Shown: positions 33,194-43,800, numbered from the stretch's first letter. The stretch: 64,000 nucleotides of DNA from Pseudomonas baetica (GCF_019733355.1 NZ_JAIHLQ010000003.1:186001-250000), one strand, 5' to 3'. Program-made: numbers and translations. Notes: a model not told the origin generated them from the letters alone.

Positions 33194-34692
33194 AAGTTAT
33201 CTTCCCGAAGCAAAGGTTTGCTCGCGCCAAGGTAGGTCGGCACACCGCGCAGTACGCCTTGAAAAGCGTCCAGCGGTTCGCCGATGGTCATGCCTTGCGA
33301 CGAAATACGGTATTCGCGGATTGTCGATTCATGGCTGCCGGTACGTTTCTTGATGATCGAGATCGCCCGGCGAACTTTGCCGATCGCTTCGAAGTAGCGC
33401 AAAAGGATCACCGTATCGGCCAGGTAAGTGATATCGACTGGCGCCTGCATATCGCCGACCAGCCCATGCTGGGCAACGGTCATAAACGTCGCGGCACCTT
33501 TGCGGTTCAGGTACAGCAACAATTCGTGCATGTGCAGCACGAGGGCGTTCTCTTCCGGCATCGCGGCTTGATAGCCGTTGATGCTGTCGATCACCACGGT
33601 TTTGATATTGCCTTCATCGACGCAGCGGCGCACACGATGCGAGAACTCGCCGGGCGAAAGTTCGGCGGCATCGACCTGCTCGATCAGCAGATTGCCCGTG
33701 GCCCGTAAGGCCTTGAGGTCGATGCCGATGTTTTTCATGCGCTCGAACAGCAACCCCAACTCTTCATCAAAAATAAAAAGGGCTGCTTTTTCACCGCGGG
33801 ACACGGCTGCGGCGGCGAAAATCATCGAGATCAGCGATTTACCGGTACCCGCTGGACCAAGAATCAAGGTGCTGGAGCCGGCTTCGATGCCACCCCCGAG
33901 CAGGGCATCCATTTCCTTGATCCCACTGGTCAATTGCAGGCGGGAATAGTCGCCACGGTGTTCGGCGGCCACCAGTCGAGGGAACACATGCACGCCGTCG
34001 CCCATGATGGTGAAGTCGTGGAAACCGCCACGGTACTTCTGGCCGCGATACTTGACCACGCGAATGCGGCGCCGCTCGGCACCGTAGTTGGGCGTGATCT
34101 CTTCGAGGCGAATCACACCGTGGGCGACACTGTGTACGGTTTTGTCCAGTGATTCGGTCGTCAGGTCGTCGAGCAGCAAGACCGTGGCGTCGTAGCGCAC
34201 GAAGTAATGCTTGATCGCCAGGATTTGCCGGCGGTAGCGCAGAGAGCTTTGCGCCAGCAAACGAATTTCGGAAAGGCTGTCGAGTACCACGCGTGTCGGC
34301 TTGAAGCGTTCAACCACTTCAAAAATCTGCTTGGTCGCTTCGCCCAGTTCCAGGTCGGAGGAGTACAACAGGCTCTGCTGGTGCTCGGCATTGAGCAGGC
34401 TTTCAGGCGGTGTCAGCTCGAAAATTTCAATATTCTCATCAAGCTCCCAGCCGTGGGAAAGCGCCCCTTGGCGTAGCTCACGCTCGGTTTCCGACAGCGT
34501 AATGTACAAACAGCGTTCGCCGGCGAGCGCGCCTGCCATAAGAAAATGCAGAGCGACCGTGGTTTTGCCGGTTCCGGGCTCACCTTCGAGCAAGAACACA
34601 TGTCCGCGAGATAAACCACCGGCCAGGATGTCGTCCATACCCACAATGCCGGTAGCGGCTTTTGCACTGATCAACGCGTTAGATGTAGACAA
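33190..34692 (-). CDS. KaiC-like double-domain ATPase
   Basis: A RecA-superfamily protein of about 500 residues with two KaiC domains. The first has Walker A GEPGTGKTT (near residue 37), a paired-glutamate segment SETERELR and Walker B VVLDSLSEI. The second has GPAGTGKS (near 275), FDEELGLLFERM and VVIDSINGY. The Ser/Thr autophosphorylation pair of cyanobacterial KaiC is not evident, and no kaiA/kaiB is near, so this is a signalling ATPase and not a clock. The TTG at 34692 has GAGGG six bases upstream; ATG at 34707 is an alternative five codons longer but without a ribosome site. It is cotranscribed with the hybrid kinase downstream. Confidence 0.88.
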   Translation of the reverse strand: MSTSNALISAKAATGIVGMDDILAGGLSRGHVFLLEGEPGTGKTTVALHFLMAGALAGERCLYITLSETERELRQGALSHGWELDENIEIFELTPPESLLNAEHQQSLLYSSDLELGEATKQIFEVVERFKPTRVVLDSLSEIRLLAQSSLRYRRQILAIKHYFVRYDATVLLLDDLTTESLDKTVHSVAHGVIRLEEITPNYGAERRRIRVVKYRGQKYRGGFHDFTIMGDGVHVFPRLVAAEHRGDYSRLQLTSGIKEMDALLGGGIEAGSSTLILGPAGTGKSLISMIFAAAAVSRGEKAALFIFDEELGLLFERMKNIGIDLKALRATGNLLIEQVDAAELSPGEFSHRVRRCVDEGNIKTVVIDSINGYQAAMPEENALVLHMHELLLYLNRKGAATFMTVAQHGLVGDMQAPVDITYLADTVILLRYFEAIGKVRRAISIIKKRTGSHESTIREYRISSQGMTIGEPLDAFQGVLRGVPTYLGASKPLLREDNL

Positions 34693-34802
34693 AAAATGCC
34701 CTCTCATGACTAGGGGAGTCGAGGCGCTTTATCGAAAGCGGTCGCCTGATCTACTTGACCCCTTGGCGAGATGGCGGTTCAGAATTTTCTTTGAACGCTC
34801 GT

Positions 34803-35858
34803 TCAGAGCCCTTGCTGCAACGCGGGATCGTCGGGGTTCAGTTGTTCGAGTTGGGCCAGCAGAACCTGCACATTCTGCAGTTGGCCGCTCTCTTTCCAGT
34901 AATTGATCAGCAACACCCGTGCTTTGCGATCAGCGGGATGACGCTGAACGATTTCCTGTAGCTGCTTTTGCGCGGCTTCCAGTTCCTCGGCGCTGTGCAG
35001 CGTCGTGGCGAGGTCGTAGCGGTAATCCTTGTTGTCAGGTTCCAGTTCGACCGCTTTGGACAGACCGAGCAGGGCGTATTCGCGCTGACCGTGGTGCAGC
35101 AGCCAAAGACCGAGGGCATGTTGCAGATACGCGGAGTCTGGCTGGGCTTTGAGCTGTCGGGCGAGCAATTGTCGGGCTGCGTCAGTCTGTCCCTGGCGGT
35201 CAAGCACATCGATCTGCATGACCAGCGCCTGCAGGTTGCCGGGTTCCAGACGCAGCGTATTGTCCAGTGCAACCTGAGCGTTCTTGAGTTCAGCGTTATG
35301 GATGTAAAGGCGAGCCAGTTGCGCATAATTGGCTGCACTTTCAGGTTGGCCCTTGAGCACTTGCTCCCAGCCGTCAATCGCCTGCTGCAGCGGAGCGAAG
35401 TACAGGCCTAGCTCATCAGGCGTCAAACCGAGCAGGGCGTTGATCGCGGCAAAACGAACGGTTTGATCCTCATCATCAAGCATCGGCCCCAGCAGCAGGC
35501 TGCGTTCGCCGCCCGGAACCAGTCCAACGACACTATTGATTGCCGCTGCACGCACCTTGGGCGCTTCGTTCTGCAGGTCCGCATCGGCGAGTTTCAAGGC
35601 CAGCGGACTGGGGTAGTTAGCCAGTTCGTCATGCAGCCAGACGCGTCGCTTGACCGACAGATCCGCACGCCCCAATTGTTGATACAACTGACGTGCCGCG
35701 CCCGCTTGACCGGTACGGGCGGCGCTCAGCGCTTCGCTGTAACCATGCCTGATCGCGTCCGGGATCACTGGTGCGCTGCTGCGCAGGGATAGCCAGGCCA
35801 CGGTGATAACCAGCACGAGGCCTAGGCTGATGAGCAGATAACGGCGGGACTTGAGCAT
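34803..35858 (-). CDS. Membrane-anchored TPR/HEAT-repeat protein
   Basis: A 351-residue protein with an N-terminal anchor (YLLISLGLVLVITVAWLSL, about 7-25). HEAT-like repeats follow (KVRAAAINSVVGLVPGG, QTVRFAAINALLGLTPDE), then about five tetratricopeptide repeats (AANYAQLARLYIHNAELKNA, AYLQHALGLWLLHHGQREYA, DYRYDLATTLHSAEELEAAQ). This arrangement acts as a periplasmic protein-protein scaffold. The N-terminal part resembles cytochrome c-associated TPR proteins, but no heme motif is seen and the neighbours do not point to a function. Confidence 0.75.
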   Translation of the reverse strand: MLKSRRYLLISLGLVLVITVAWLSLRSSAPVIPDAIRHGYSEALSAARTGQAGAARQLYQQLGRADLSVKRRVWLHDELANYPSPLALKLADADLQNEAPKVRAAAINSVVGLVPGGERSLLLGPMLDDEDQTVRFAAINALLGLTPDELGLYFAPLQQAIDGWEQVLKGQPESAANYAQLARLYIHNAELKNAQVALDNTLRLEPGNLQALVMQIDVLDRQGQTDAARQLLARQLKAQPDSAYLQHALGLWLLHHGQREYALLGLSKAVELEPDNKDYRYDLATTLHSAEELEAAQKQLQEIVQRHPADRKARVLLINYWKESGQLQNVQVLLAQLEQLNPDDPALQQGL

Positions 35859-36030
35859 GCAGGATTCCGAAAACAGGCGAACTTGAGCGCAGCGGCAAGC
35901 TTCGGTCAGCCCGGCCTGTGAGTCAAACCCGATACATGCGAATCGGCCTACAAGTCGCGTCGACTCTATGAGTCGTGAAGTTTTCAATGCAGTGTCTACG
36001 CTTGGAGGAGTTGTTTCGACGAGTGTGCCC

Positions 36031-38166
36031 ATGCAAGCCCTGCTCAATTACTTCAAGGCCGTGATACATCCTGGTCAGGCGATCCTGCTGTTTGCCTTGC
36101 GCACCATCGCGGCGGGGTTGCTGACGCTGTATCTGGCGTTTCTGTTCGATCTCGACCAACCCAAGTGGTCGATCATGGCGGTCGTCATTGTCAGCCAGCC
36201 GCTGGCAGGGATGGCGCTGGCACGCAGTTTCGGTCAGGTGATCGGTACCACCCTGGGGGCGGCCGTCGCGGTGTTGATCATGGCGATTTTTCCGCAGGCG
36301 CCGCTGCCATTCATTATCACGCTGGCCTTGTGGCTGGCCTTGTGCACGGCGGGCGGCACTTTGCTGCGCTACACCAGCTCCCAGGCATTTGTACTCAGTG
36401 GATATACCGCTGTGGTGGTGGCATTACTGGCTATTCCCAATCAGGACGGCACCTTTCTATTGGCCATCACCCGCGTCACCGAGACCCTGCTGGCCGTGGC
36501 GTGTGTCTGTGTGGTCAGCTTGCTCACGGCGCGCCCGGAAGCCGTGGCCAAGGGGTATTTCGCCAAGGTCGACCAAGTGATCAAACTCGTCGCCAGCCAC
36601 GCCGCTGCCGTGATTCGCACAGAAGAAAGCGAAGCCGAATTTCAGCGCCGACAAATGCAGTTGCTCGGTGAAATCAGCGTCCTCGAAGGGCTGCGGCGCC
36701 ACCTGTATTTCGATGCTCCACGTTTGCGCAGTGCCAACAATCTGGTGTTGCTGCTGGGCAACCAACTGATGTTGCTGACGTCGCGGTTGACCGCATTGAG
36801 GCATCAGCGCGAACTGCTCACCGAGCGCTGGGAGGGCGATTTGCCTCTCGATGTCCAGCGCCTGCGTGCCGCTGAACTGGCGCTTCTCGATCAGTTGGCG
36901 GAGCAGGGGAGGTCTATGCCTGCCGAGACGCGGCATCACTTCGTCACGCTGCAACAGCAGTTTGAAGCATTGGCTTACCAGGCCGAACAGTTGACCGAAG
37001 ACCTGAGCGCGCCCCTGCGCTCACTGGCTTGGGCGTTGCGCTGGGAGCAGGCACGGCTGTTGCAACAACTGGAGCAAATCCTCGAGTTGAGCGACGCGAT
37101 TCAGGAAGGGCGTGAGGCCAGTTGCCTTTATCGCGGTCAGGCCAGCCCACTGCATCTGGATTTCACGCTGGCCACCATGAACGCTGTCCGAGCCTTCACC
37201 GCTTTGCTGGTGGCCGGGCTGATCTGGATCGAAACTGCCTGGGACGGCGCCCGTGGCGGGATGATCCTGGTGGGGATTCTTTGTTCGCTCATGGCGACTT
37301 TCCCGCGACCGCTGATGGCCGCGCAAAGTTATGCCCGTGGATTGGGGTTGGCACTTGTGGTCTCGGCGGTCTATCAGTTTATGCTGGTGCCGGCGATCAG
37401 CGATTTCGAGTTGTTGGCGTTGGTACTTGCCCCTCTGCTTTACGTGATCGCGGTCGGTTTGGCGAGCCCGGCGACTGCCGGGATCGGCATGGGGCTGGGG
37501 CTGTCGAGCTTTCTTCTCCTCGGCCCACAGAATGTCGGCACCGGGCAGAACACGGCCATTCAATGGTTCGAGTTTGCCGGTGCCTATGTCAGCGCGGCGA
37601 TGCTGGCGCTGATCGTCTATGCCTGGATTTTTCCGTTTCGCCCGGTTTGGCGAGTTCGCCGGTTGTATAACGAGGCGCGCGAGCAGGTCTATGAACTGAC
37701 CAAAACACCGGCCACCGACGAACAACAATTCGCCTTCGAAAGCCGCATGGTCGACCGCCTGACCAGCATGCTTGGCTTGCTGCCGGCAGCAAATGAGCGC
37801 GCCATGCAGCAGCTATATGAAATCAGTCTGGCTTGCGTAGCCTTGGGTGTGGCCACCCACCAGCTCAGGCAGCAGGCGCAGAACAATGCACTGCTGACGG
37901 ATGCGTTCAGTCAGCGTTTGTCTTCAAGCCTGCGCAAGACCGGGCGCTTTGTGGCGGGTCGCCACGACGCGCAACTGGCGCCGTTGCTGGTCACGCTGCA
38001 CGGGTTGGGGGATGAGCTGGATGATTTGCACGTCGCCAGTCATGAACATTTATGGTCGGTGTTCCGCATGCGTGTAGCTTTGATGATCGTCGTGTCATTC
38101 CTTGAGCGCCATGGCGAACAGTTGCAACGTAATGCCCCGGAAGGAGAGCCTGCCCTTGCCCATTGA
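36031..38166 (+). CDS. FUSC-family (AaeB-like) aromatic acid efflux membrane protein
   Basis: A 711-residue inner-membrane protein with two clusters of about five to six transmembrane helices (about 15-165 and about 385-530) separated and followed by cytoplasmic helical regions. Visible are MAVVIVSQPLAGMALARSFG, YTSSQAFVLSGYTAVVV, and in the second half GARGGMILVGILCSLMATFP. This duplicated layout is that of AaeB/FusC exporters of p-hydroxybenzoate or fusaric acid. It is followed at once by DUF1656 (AaeX-like) and a HlyD-type protein (AaeA-like), giving a complete three-gene module. ATG 36031 was used; a GTG two codons upstream is possible. Confidence 0.88.
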   Translation: MQALLNYFKAVIHPGQAILLFALRTIAAGLLTLYLAFLFDLDQPKWSIMAVVIVSQPLAGMALARSFGQVIGTTLGAAVAVLIMAIFPQAPLPFIITLALWLALCTAGGTLLRYTSSQAFVLSGYTAVVVALLAIPNQDGTFLLAITRVTETLLAVACVCVVSLLTARPEAVAKGYFAKVDQVIKLVASHAAAVIRTEESEAEFQRRQMQLLGEISVLEGLRRHLYFDAPRLRSANNLVLLLGNQLMLLTSRLTALRHQRELLTERWEGDLPLDVQRLRAAELALLDQLAEQGRSMPAETRHHFVTLQQQFEALAYQAEQLTEDLSAPLRSLAWALRWEQARLLQQLEQILELSDAIQEGREASCLYRGQASPLHLDFTLATMNAVRAFTALLVAGLIWIETAWDGARGGMILVGILCSLMATFPRPLMAAQSYARGLGLALVVSAVYQFMLVPAISDFELLALVLAPLLYVIAVGLASPATAGIGMGLGLSSFLLLGPQNVGTGQNTAIQWFEFAGAYVSAAMLALIVYAWIFPFRPVWRVRRLYNEAREQVYELTKTPATDEQQFAFESRMVDRLTSMLGLLPAANERAMQQLYEISLACVALGVATHQLRQQAQNNALLTDAFSQRLSSSLRKTGRFVAGRHDAQLAPLLVTLHGLGDELDDLHVASHEHLWSVFRMRVALMIVVSFLERHGEQLQRNAPEGEPALAH

Positions 38167-38356
38167 TTTCGAGATTGGCGGCGTTTATCTGCCACCGATT
38201 GCCCAGGCCCTGTTGCTGGCCATACCGATATTCATGTTGCTGGACTGGGTTTTGCGCCGACTGGGGGTGATGCGACGGGTCTGGCATGAAGCACTTTTTG
38301 AGGGCGCGTTGTATGCCTGCGTCTGTGCCACGCTGATTTTGCTGATGGGAGCCTGA
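38156..38356 (+). CDS. DUF1656 (AaeX-like) small membrane protein
   Basis: A 66-residue two-helix protein (AQALLLAIPIFMLLDWVL and LYACVCATLILLMGA). The opening PIDFEIGGVYLPP is the DUF1656 signature. The likely start is TTG 38156, ten bases after AAGGAG and inside the 3' end of the aaeB-like gene, overlapping by 11 bases. AaeX partners always accompany AaeAB-type exporters; their role is not settled. Confidence 0.8.
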   Translation: MPIDFEIGGVYLPPIAQALLLAIPIFMLLDWVLRRLGVMRRVWHEALFEGALYACVCATLILLMGA

Positions 38357-38360
38357 TGCC

Positions 38361-39341
38361 TTGAAAGTGTTACTTGCTCGATTGACGACGTTGGCGGTGG
38401 TGATACTGGCAATCGTGCTCGGCTGGTTTGCCTGGGAGCATTACACCCGCGCGCCGTGGACCCGGGATGCCCGGGTGAGGGCGGACGTGGTGACGCTATC
38501 GGCCGATGTTTCCGGACGCATCGTCAGTCTGGCAGTGCAGGACAACCAGCATGTCGACAAAGGCCAATTGTTGATGGAGATCGATCCGGCACGCTACCGA
38601 TTGGCGGTAGAGCATTCGCGGCGCGCGGTTGAAGTGGCAAAGGCCACGCTGGGGCAGTCGCAAGCCGCGATTGTTGCCAGTGAAGCACTGCTCAAACAGC
38701 GTCAAAGCGAAGAGCGCCGGCGGCGTACGCTCAAACAGGGCTTTGCCATCTCCGGGGAAGAGTGGGAAAAATCCAGTACCGATGTGGCTGTTGCCCAGGC
38801 TGATCTGTTGCGCAATCAGGCCAACCTCGGATTGGCCGAGGCCAACGTACAACTGGCGATTGCGGCGCTGACCCAGGCGGAGCTGGACTTGCAGCGCACC
38901 CGCGTCGAGTCACCGGTCAGCGGCTATGTCACCAACCTGTTGACGCGTCAGGGTGATTACGCGGTGGCCGGTGGCGCGCTGTTGGCGCTGGTCGACAGCG
39001 ATTCGTTCTACGTCAGCGGCTATTTCGAAGAAACCAAACTGCCGCGAATCGAGGAAGGCGATCGGGTGCGGGTTCAGTTGATGAGCGGTGAAACCTTCGG
39101 GGGCACGGTGCAGAGCATCGCCTTCGCCATCGCCGACCGTGAAAACGCCCCGGGCAGTCGCCTGCTGGCCAACATCAATCCGAGTTACACCTGGGTGAAA
39201 CTGGCGCAACGGGTGCCAGTCCGGATCGAAATCGACGGTGACTATGCCGGCAAGAACCGCTTGCGGGCAGGTACCACCGCCACAGTCACGATTCTGGAAA
39301 ACAAAAAAGATCAGGCACAAAAAAGCCCCGCGACCGAATGA
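38361..39341 (+). CDS. HlyD/EmrA-family membrane fusion protein (AaeA-like)
   Basis: A 326-residue periplasmic adaptor. It has one N-terminal anchor (TTLAVVILAIVLGWFAW), the biotinyl-lipoyl half-motifs DARVRADVVTLSADVSGRIV and SPVSGYVTNLLTRQGDYAVA, a coiled-coil hairpin between them (about 80-170) and a beta-barrel end. It links the FUSC exporter to an outer-membrane channel. It begins with TTG four bases after the DUF1656 stop region. Its last codons overlap a terminator hairpin used by the convergent oprN-like gene. Confidence 0.88.
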   Translation: MKVLLARLTTLAVVILAIVLGWFAWEHYTRAPWTRDARVRADVVTLSADVSGRIVSLAVQDNQHVDKGQLLMEIDPARYRLAVEHSRRAVEVAKATLGQSQAAIVASEALLKQRQSEERRRRTLKQGFAISGEEWEKSSTDVAVAQADLLRNQANLGLAEANVQLAIAALTQAELDLQRTRVESPVSGYVTNLLTRQGDYAVAGGALLALVDSDSFYVSGYFEETKLPRIEEGDRVRVQLMSGETFGGTVQSIAFAIADRENAPGSRLLANINPSYTWVKLAQRVPVRIEIDGDYAGKNRLRAGTTATVTILENKKDQAQKSPATE

Positions 39342-39351
39342 TACGCGGGGC
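39319..39351 (-). terminator. Rho-independent terminator of the mexEF-oprN-like operon
   Basis: On the minus strand, an 8-bp GC stem (plus-strand GCCCCGCG 39325-39332 and CGCGGGGC 39344-39351, 11-base loop) is followed by six Ts (39319-39324). It lies about 50 bases after the oprN-like stop. The hairpin coincides with the last codons and stop of the hlyD-like gene on the plus strand, so one stretch of DNA both codes and terminates. Confidence 0.8.
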
Positions 39352-39399
39352 AAAAAATTTGGTTGGTTGCGGCCAACCAAAGGAGCTCTTTAACAACTC

Positions 39400-40821
39400 T
39401 TACTGAATGGCGACCGTCTCTGGCTGCCAACCACCGCCAAGGGCTTTGTAGATCGCGACAATGCCGCGATACAAATCGACTTCGGCCTGGGCCTGACTGT
39501 CTTCAGCATTCAGACGTTCACGTTGGGCGTCGAGCAGCACGAGGAAGTCCGTCGTGCCTTCGCGGTAACGAATCTCTGCCAGGTCAGCGGCCTTGCGGCT
39601 CGATTCACTCTGACGGATCAGCGAGATCAGGCGTTGCTGGCGTTTGCCGTAATCGCTGAACGCGTTTTCCGACTCTTCCAGTGCCAACAGCACTTGTTGC
39701 TCGTAGGTCGCCAAGGCGCCTTCGGCATCCGCATCGGCGCCGCGCAAGCGCGCTCGAACGCTGCCAAGGTCGAAGGCTGCCCAGGTAATGCTCGGGCCAA
39801 GTGCCCAGGCACTGGCCGCCGAAGAACCGATCTGCGAGCCGCGCCCGGCCGTCCAGCCGAGGAAACCGCTGAGGCTGACCCGTGGGAACAGGTCTGCTTT
39901 GGCCACGCCAATCCGCGCCGTGGCCGAGGCCAGTTTGCGTTCAGCACTGAGGATGTCCGGGCGGCGTTGCAGCAGTTCGCCCGGGTTCCCGATTGGGAGG
40001 GCCTTGGCAATCGCTGGCAAGTCTTTTGGACTCAGATCGACGGTCAGCTTGTCCGGACGCTCACCCAAGAGGGTGGCGATACGGTTTTTCTGCCGAACCT
40101 GTTCCGCCTGCAGTTGCGGCACGCTGGCTTCAACCGAGGCCAGACGCGCATCGGCACGTTCGACATCGAGTTGATCGCCAACGCCGGCGTCACGCAGGCT
40201 GATGGTGATCTTGCGCGACGCCTGCTGGTTGTTCAGGTTGGCCACGGCGATCTTCTCCCGCAGTTGGGCGCCCCGCAGTTGACCGTAGGCGTCCACCAGT
40301 TCGGCAATCATGGTGACTTGCAGTTGGTAGAGATCGGCCTCGGCTGCCTGCTGGTCGGCGTCGCTGGCTTCCAGATTGCGCTGGATGCGACCGAACAAGT
40401 CCAGCTCCCAAGCCATGTCCAGACCCAGGTCATAGCGTTCGCTGCTGACCCGTTTGGTGGTCTGACCGGGAATCTGCCCCTTGGCCAGATCACTGCTGGC
40501 GCGGCTGGTAATGGTCGGCATTGCGTCGTTGCTGGCGTCGTCGCGAATTGCTCGGGCGGCTTTCCAGCGGGCGAACGCCACACGCAGTTCTCGGTTGCCT
40601 TGCAGCGATTGGGTCACCAACTGGTTGAGGGTCGGATCGTCGAACTGCTGCCACCAGATGCCTTCGAACTTCGAACGGTCAAAATTCTTCTGACCGTTGG
40701 CGCCGTCGGTGGCGGTCGTGATGTTGGCCGCCTCCGTCGCCGGGGTCTTGTAGTCTGGACCGACGGCACAGGCGCTAAGCGCCAGCACCAGCAGACTCGG
40801 CAGGAAGACTTTCAGACTCAT
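39400..40821 (-). CDS. oprN: OprN-like outer-membrane efflux channel
   Basis: A 473-residue NodT/TolC-family lipoprotein channel. The signal peptide ends in lipobox ALSAC (Cys at about 18), followed by VGPDYKTPA. Later landmarks are GIWWQQFDDPTLNQLV, DLGLDMAWELDLFGRI and QRRPDILSAERKLASA, all typical of RND outer-membrane partners. Its start overlaps the stop of mexF by four bases. Identity as OprN instead of another family member rests on length and gene order; sequence search would confirm. Confidence 0.85.
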   Translation of the reverse strand: MSLKVFLPSLLVLALSACAVGPDYKTPATEAANITTATDGANGQKNFDRSKFEGIWWQQFDDPTLNQLVTQSLQGNRELRVAFARWKAARAIRDDASNDAMPTITSRASSDLAKGQIPGQTTKRVSSERYDLGLDMAWELDLFGRIQRNLEASDADQQAAEADLYQLQVTMIAELVDAYGQLRGAQLREKIAVANLNNQQASRKITISLRDAGVGDQLDVERADARLASVEASVPQLQAEQVRQKNRIATLLGERPDKLTVDLSPKDLPAIAKALPIGNPGELLQRRPDILSAERKLASATARIGVAKADLFPRVSLSGFLGWTAGRGSQIGSSAASAWALGPSITWAAFDLGSVRARLRGADADAEGALATYEQQVLLALEESENAFSDYGKRQQRLISLIRQSESSRKAADLAEIRYREGTTDFLVLLDAQRERLNAEDSQAQAEVDLYRGIVAIYKALGGGWQPETVAIQ

Positions 40822-43800
40822 TGTTGCGCCTCCAGTTGCTTTTGAAGATTGTGCGCCTTGGCCGCTTTGCGGGCTTCGCCACGTTCGACAAAGTTGCGAA
40901 TCAGTACGTAGAAGACTGGCGTCAGCAACAGACCGAAGAAGGTCACCCCGAGCATCCCGGAGAACACCGCTACACCCATGGCGTGACGCATTTCGGCACC
41001 GGCACCGCTGGAGAACACCAGGGGCACTACACCCATGATGAACGCGAAGGAGGTCATCAGGATCGGCCGCAGACGCAGACGGCAGGCTTCCAGTACCGCC
41101 GCGAGCGGGTTGAGGCCTTCTTCCTGTTTATCCTTGGCGAATTCGACGATCAGAATTGCGTTCTTACAGGCAAGTCCCACCAGTACGATCAAGCCGATCT
41201 GGGTGAAGATGTTGTTGTCACCGCCGGAGATGATCACACCGGTGATGGCCGACAGCAGGGTCATCGGTACGATCAGAATCACCGCCAATGGCAGGCTCCA
41301 GCTTTCGTACTGAGCGGCGAGCACCAGGAACGCCAGCAGTACACAAAGCGGGAACACGAACAGCGCGGTGTTGCCGGACAGAATCTGCTGGTAGGTCAGG
41401 TCGGTCCATTCGTAGGTCATGCCGTTCGGAAGTTCATCCTTGAGCAGTTTCTCGATGGCTTTTTCCGCTTGGCCCGAGCTGTAGCCGGGAGCAGCTGCAC
41501 CGTTGATTTCCGCAGTGATAAAACCGTTGTAGTGCATCACTCGATCGGGACCTGAGGTGTCGCTGACCTTGATGAAGGTCGCCAGCGGGATCATTTCGCC
41601 TTTGTTGTTACGCACTTTCAATTGGCCGATCTGATCGGACTCGAGGCGGAACTGCTGCTCGGCCTGAACGTTGACCTGATAGGTGCGCCCGAAGCGGTTG
41701 AAATCGTTGGCATACAGCGAGCCCAGGTAGATTTGCAGGGTGTCGAAGATGTCGCTGATCGCCACGCCGTGGGTCTTGGCTTTTTCGCGGTCGATGGCGG
41801 CATCGACCTGCGGTACGTTCACGGTGTAACTGGTGAACAAGCCCGCCAGTTCCGGCACGTTGTGGCTCTTGTTGATGATGTTCATGGTTTCTTTGTACAG
41901 CTCGTCGTAGCCGAGGTTGCCCCGGTCTTCGATTTGCAGACGGAAGCCACCAATGGTGCCCAGTCCTTGTACCGGCGGTGGCGGGAAGATCGCCATGTAC
42001 GCTTCCTGAATGTTGGCGAACTGGCCGTTCAAGGCACCGGCAATCGCACCGGCGGACATGCTCGGGTCTTTACGTTCGTCGAACGGTTTGAGGGTCACGA
42101 ACACGATGCCGGCGTTCGGGCTGTTGGTGAAGCCGTTGATCGACAGCCCCGGGAACGCTACGGCGCTTTCCACACCTGGCTGTTTCAGGGCCAGATCGGA
42201 CATGCGCTTGATCACGTCTTCGGTACGATCCAGGCTCGCGGCGTCCGGCAGTTGCGCGAAGGCCACCAGGTATTGCTTGTCCTGGCCGGGTACGAACCCG
42301 GTCGGGGTGCTGGAGAAACCGAAGAAGGTCAGCACCATCAGGCCTGCGTACAGCAGCAGGGCGATGCCACTGCCACGGATGACCCGGCGCACGGTGCCGA
42401 CGTAACCATGGCTGGCCTTTTCGAAGAAACGGTTGAATGGACGGAACAACCAGCCACCGAAAATCTTGTCCAGCACCTTCGAGAAGCGGTCCTTCGGCGC
42501 GTCATGACTTTTCAGCAACACCGCAGCCAGTGCCGGCGACAGGGTCAGCGAGTTGAACGCCGAGATCACGGTCGAGATTGCAATGGTCAACGCGAACTGC
42601 TTGTAGAACTGCCCGGTGAGACCGGAGATAAACGCCGCCGGAACAAACACCGCACACAGCACCAATGCCGTGGCAATGATCGGCCCGGTCACTTCACGCA
42701 TGGCGCGCTTGGTGGCTTCGACCGGCGTCAATCCGAGTTCGATGTTCCGCTCGACGTTCTCCACCACCACGATGGCGTCGTCCACCACGATACCGATGGC
42801 CAGCACCAGGCCGAACAGCGACAGGGCGTTGAGCGAGAAACCGAAGAGGTGCATGACCGCAAACGTACCGATCAACGATACCGGCACCGCCACCAATGGA
42901 ATGATCGAGGCACGCCAGGTCTGCAGGAACAGAATCACCACCAGAACCACGAGGATCAGCGCTTCGAAAAGGGTGTGAACCACTGCTTCGATCGAGCCAC
43001 GCACGAAGATCGTCGGGTCATAGACGATGCTGTAATCCATGCCCTGCGGGAAGCCTTTCTTGAGCTCGTCCATCTTCGCCCGAACTTCGTTCGAGATGTC
43101 GATGGCGTTGGAACCTGGGCGCTGGAAGATCGGGATCGCTACGGCCGGCTGATTGTTCAGCAACGAACGCAAGGCATATTGACTGGAGCCCAGCTCTACG
43201 CGGGCAATGTCTTTGAGGCGGGTGATTTCACCGTCATCGCCTGCGCGAATGATGATGTTCTCGAACTCTTCCTCGGTGACCAGACGGCCCTGGGTGTTGA
43301 TCGACAGCTGGAAGCTCTGAGCATTCGGGGCAGGGGGGGCGCCCAGTTGGCCGGCAGCGACCTGACGGTTCTGCTCACGAATCGCGGTGACGACATCGGT
43401 GGCCGTCAGATTGCGCGAAGCGGTCTTGTTCGGATCGAGCCAGACCCGCAGCGAGTAGTCGCCCATGCCGAACAGTTGCACGTCACCGACACCGCCCAGA
43501 CGAGCGAGCTCATCCTTGATATTGAGGATGGCGTAGTTGGACAGGTAGAGCATGTCGTAGCGCTTGTCCGGCGAGGTCAAGTGCACAACCATGGTCAGGT
43601 CGGGCGAGGCCTTGTCGACGGTGATACCGATGCGCGTCACTTCCTCGGGAAGTTTTGGCTCGGTGCGGGTCACCCGGTTTTGTACCTGCACCTGCGCGTT
43701 GTCCAGGTCAGTGCCCAAAGCGAAGGTGATGGTCAGGGTGATCTTGCCGTCAGCGGTCGATTGCGAGGACATGTACAGCATGTTCTCTACACCGGTAATG

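Noticed and set aside
33190..34692. A circadian-clock kai locus
   Set aside because: No kaiA or kaiB, and no visible autophosphorylation Ser/Thr pair; KaiC-like signalling ATPases without clocks are common in proteobacteria.
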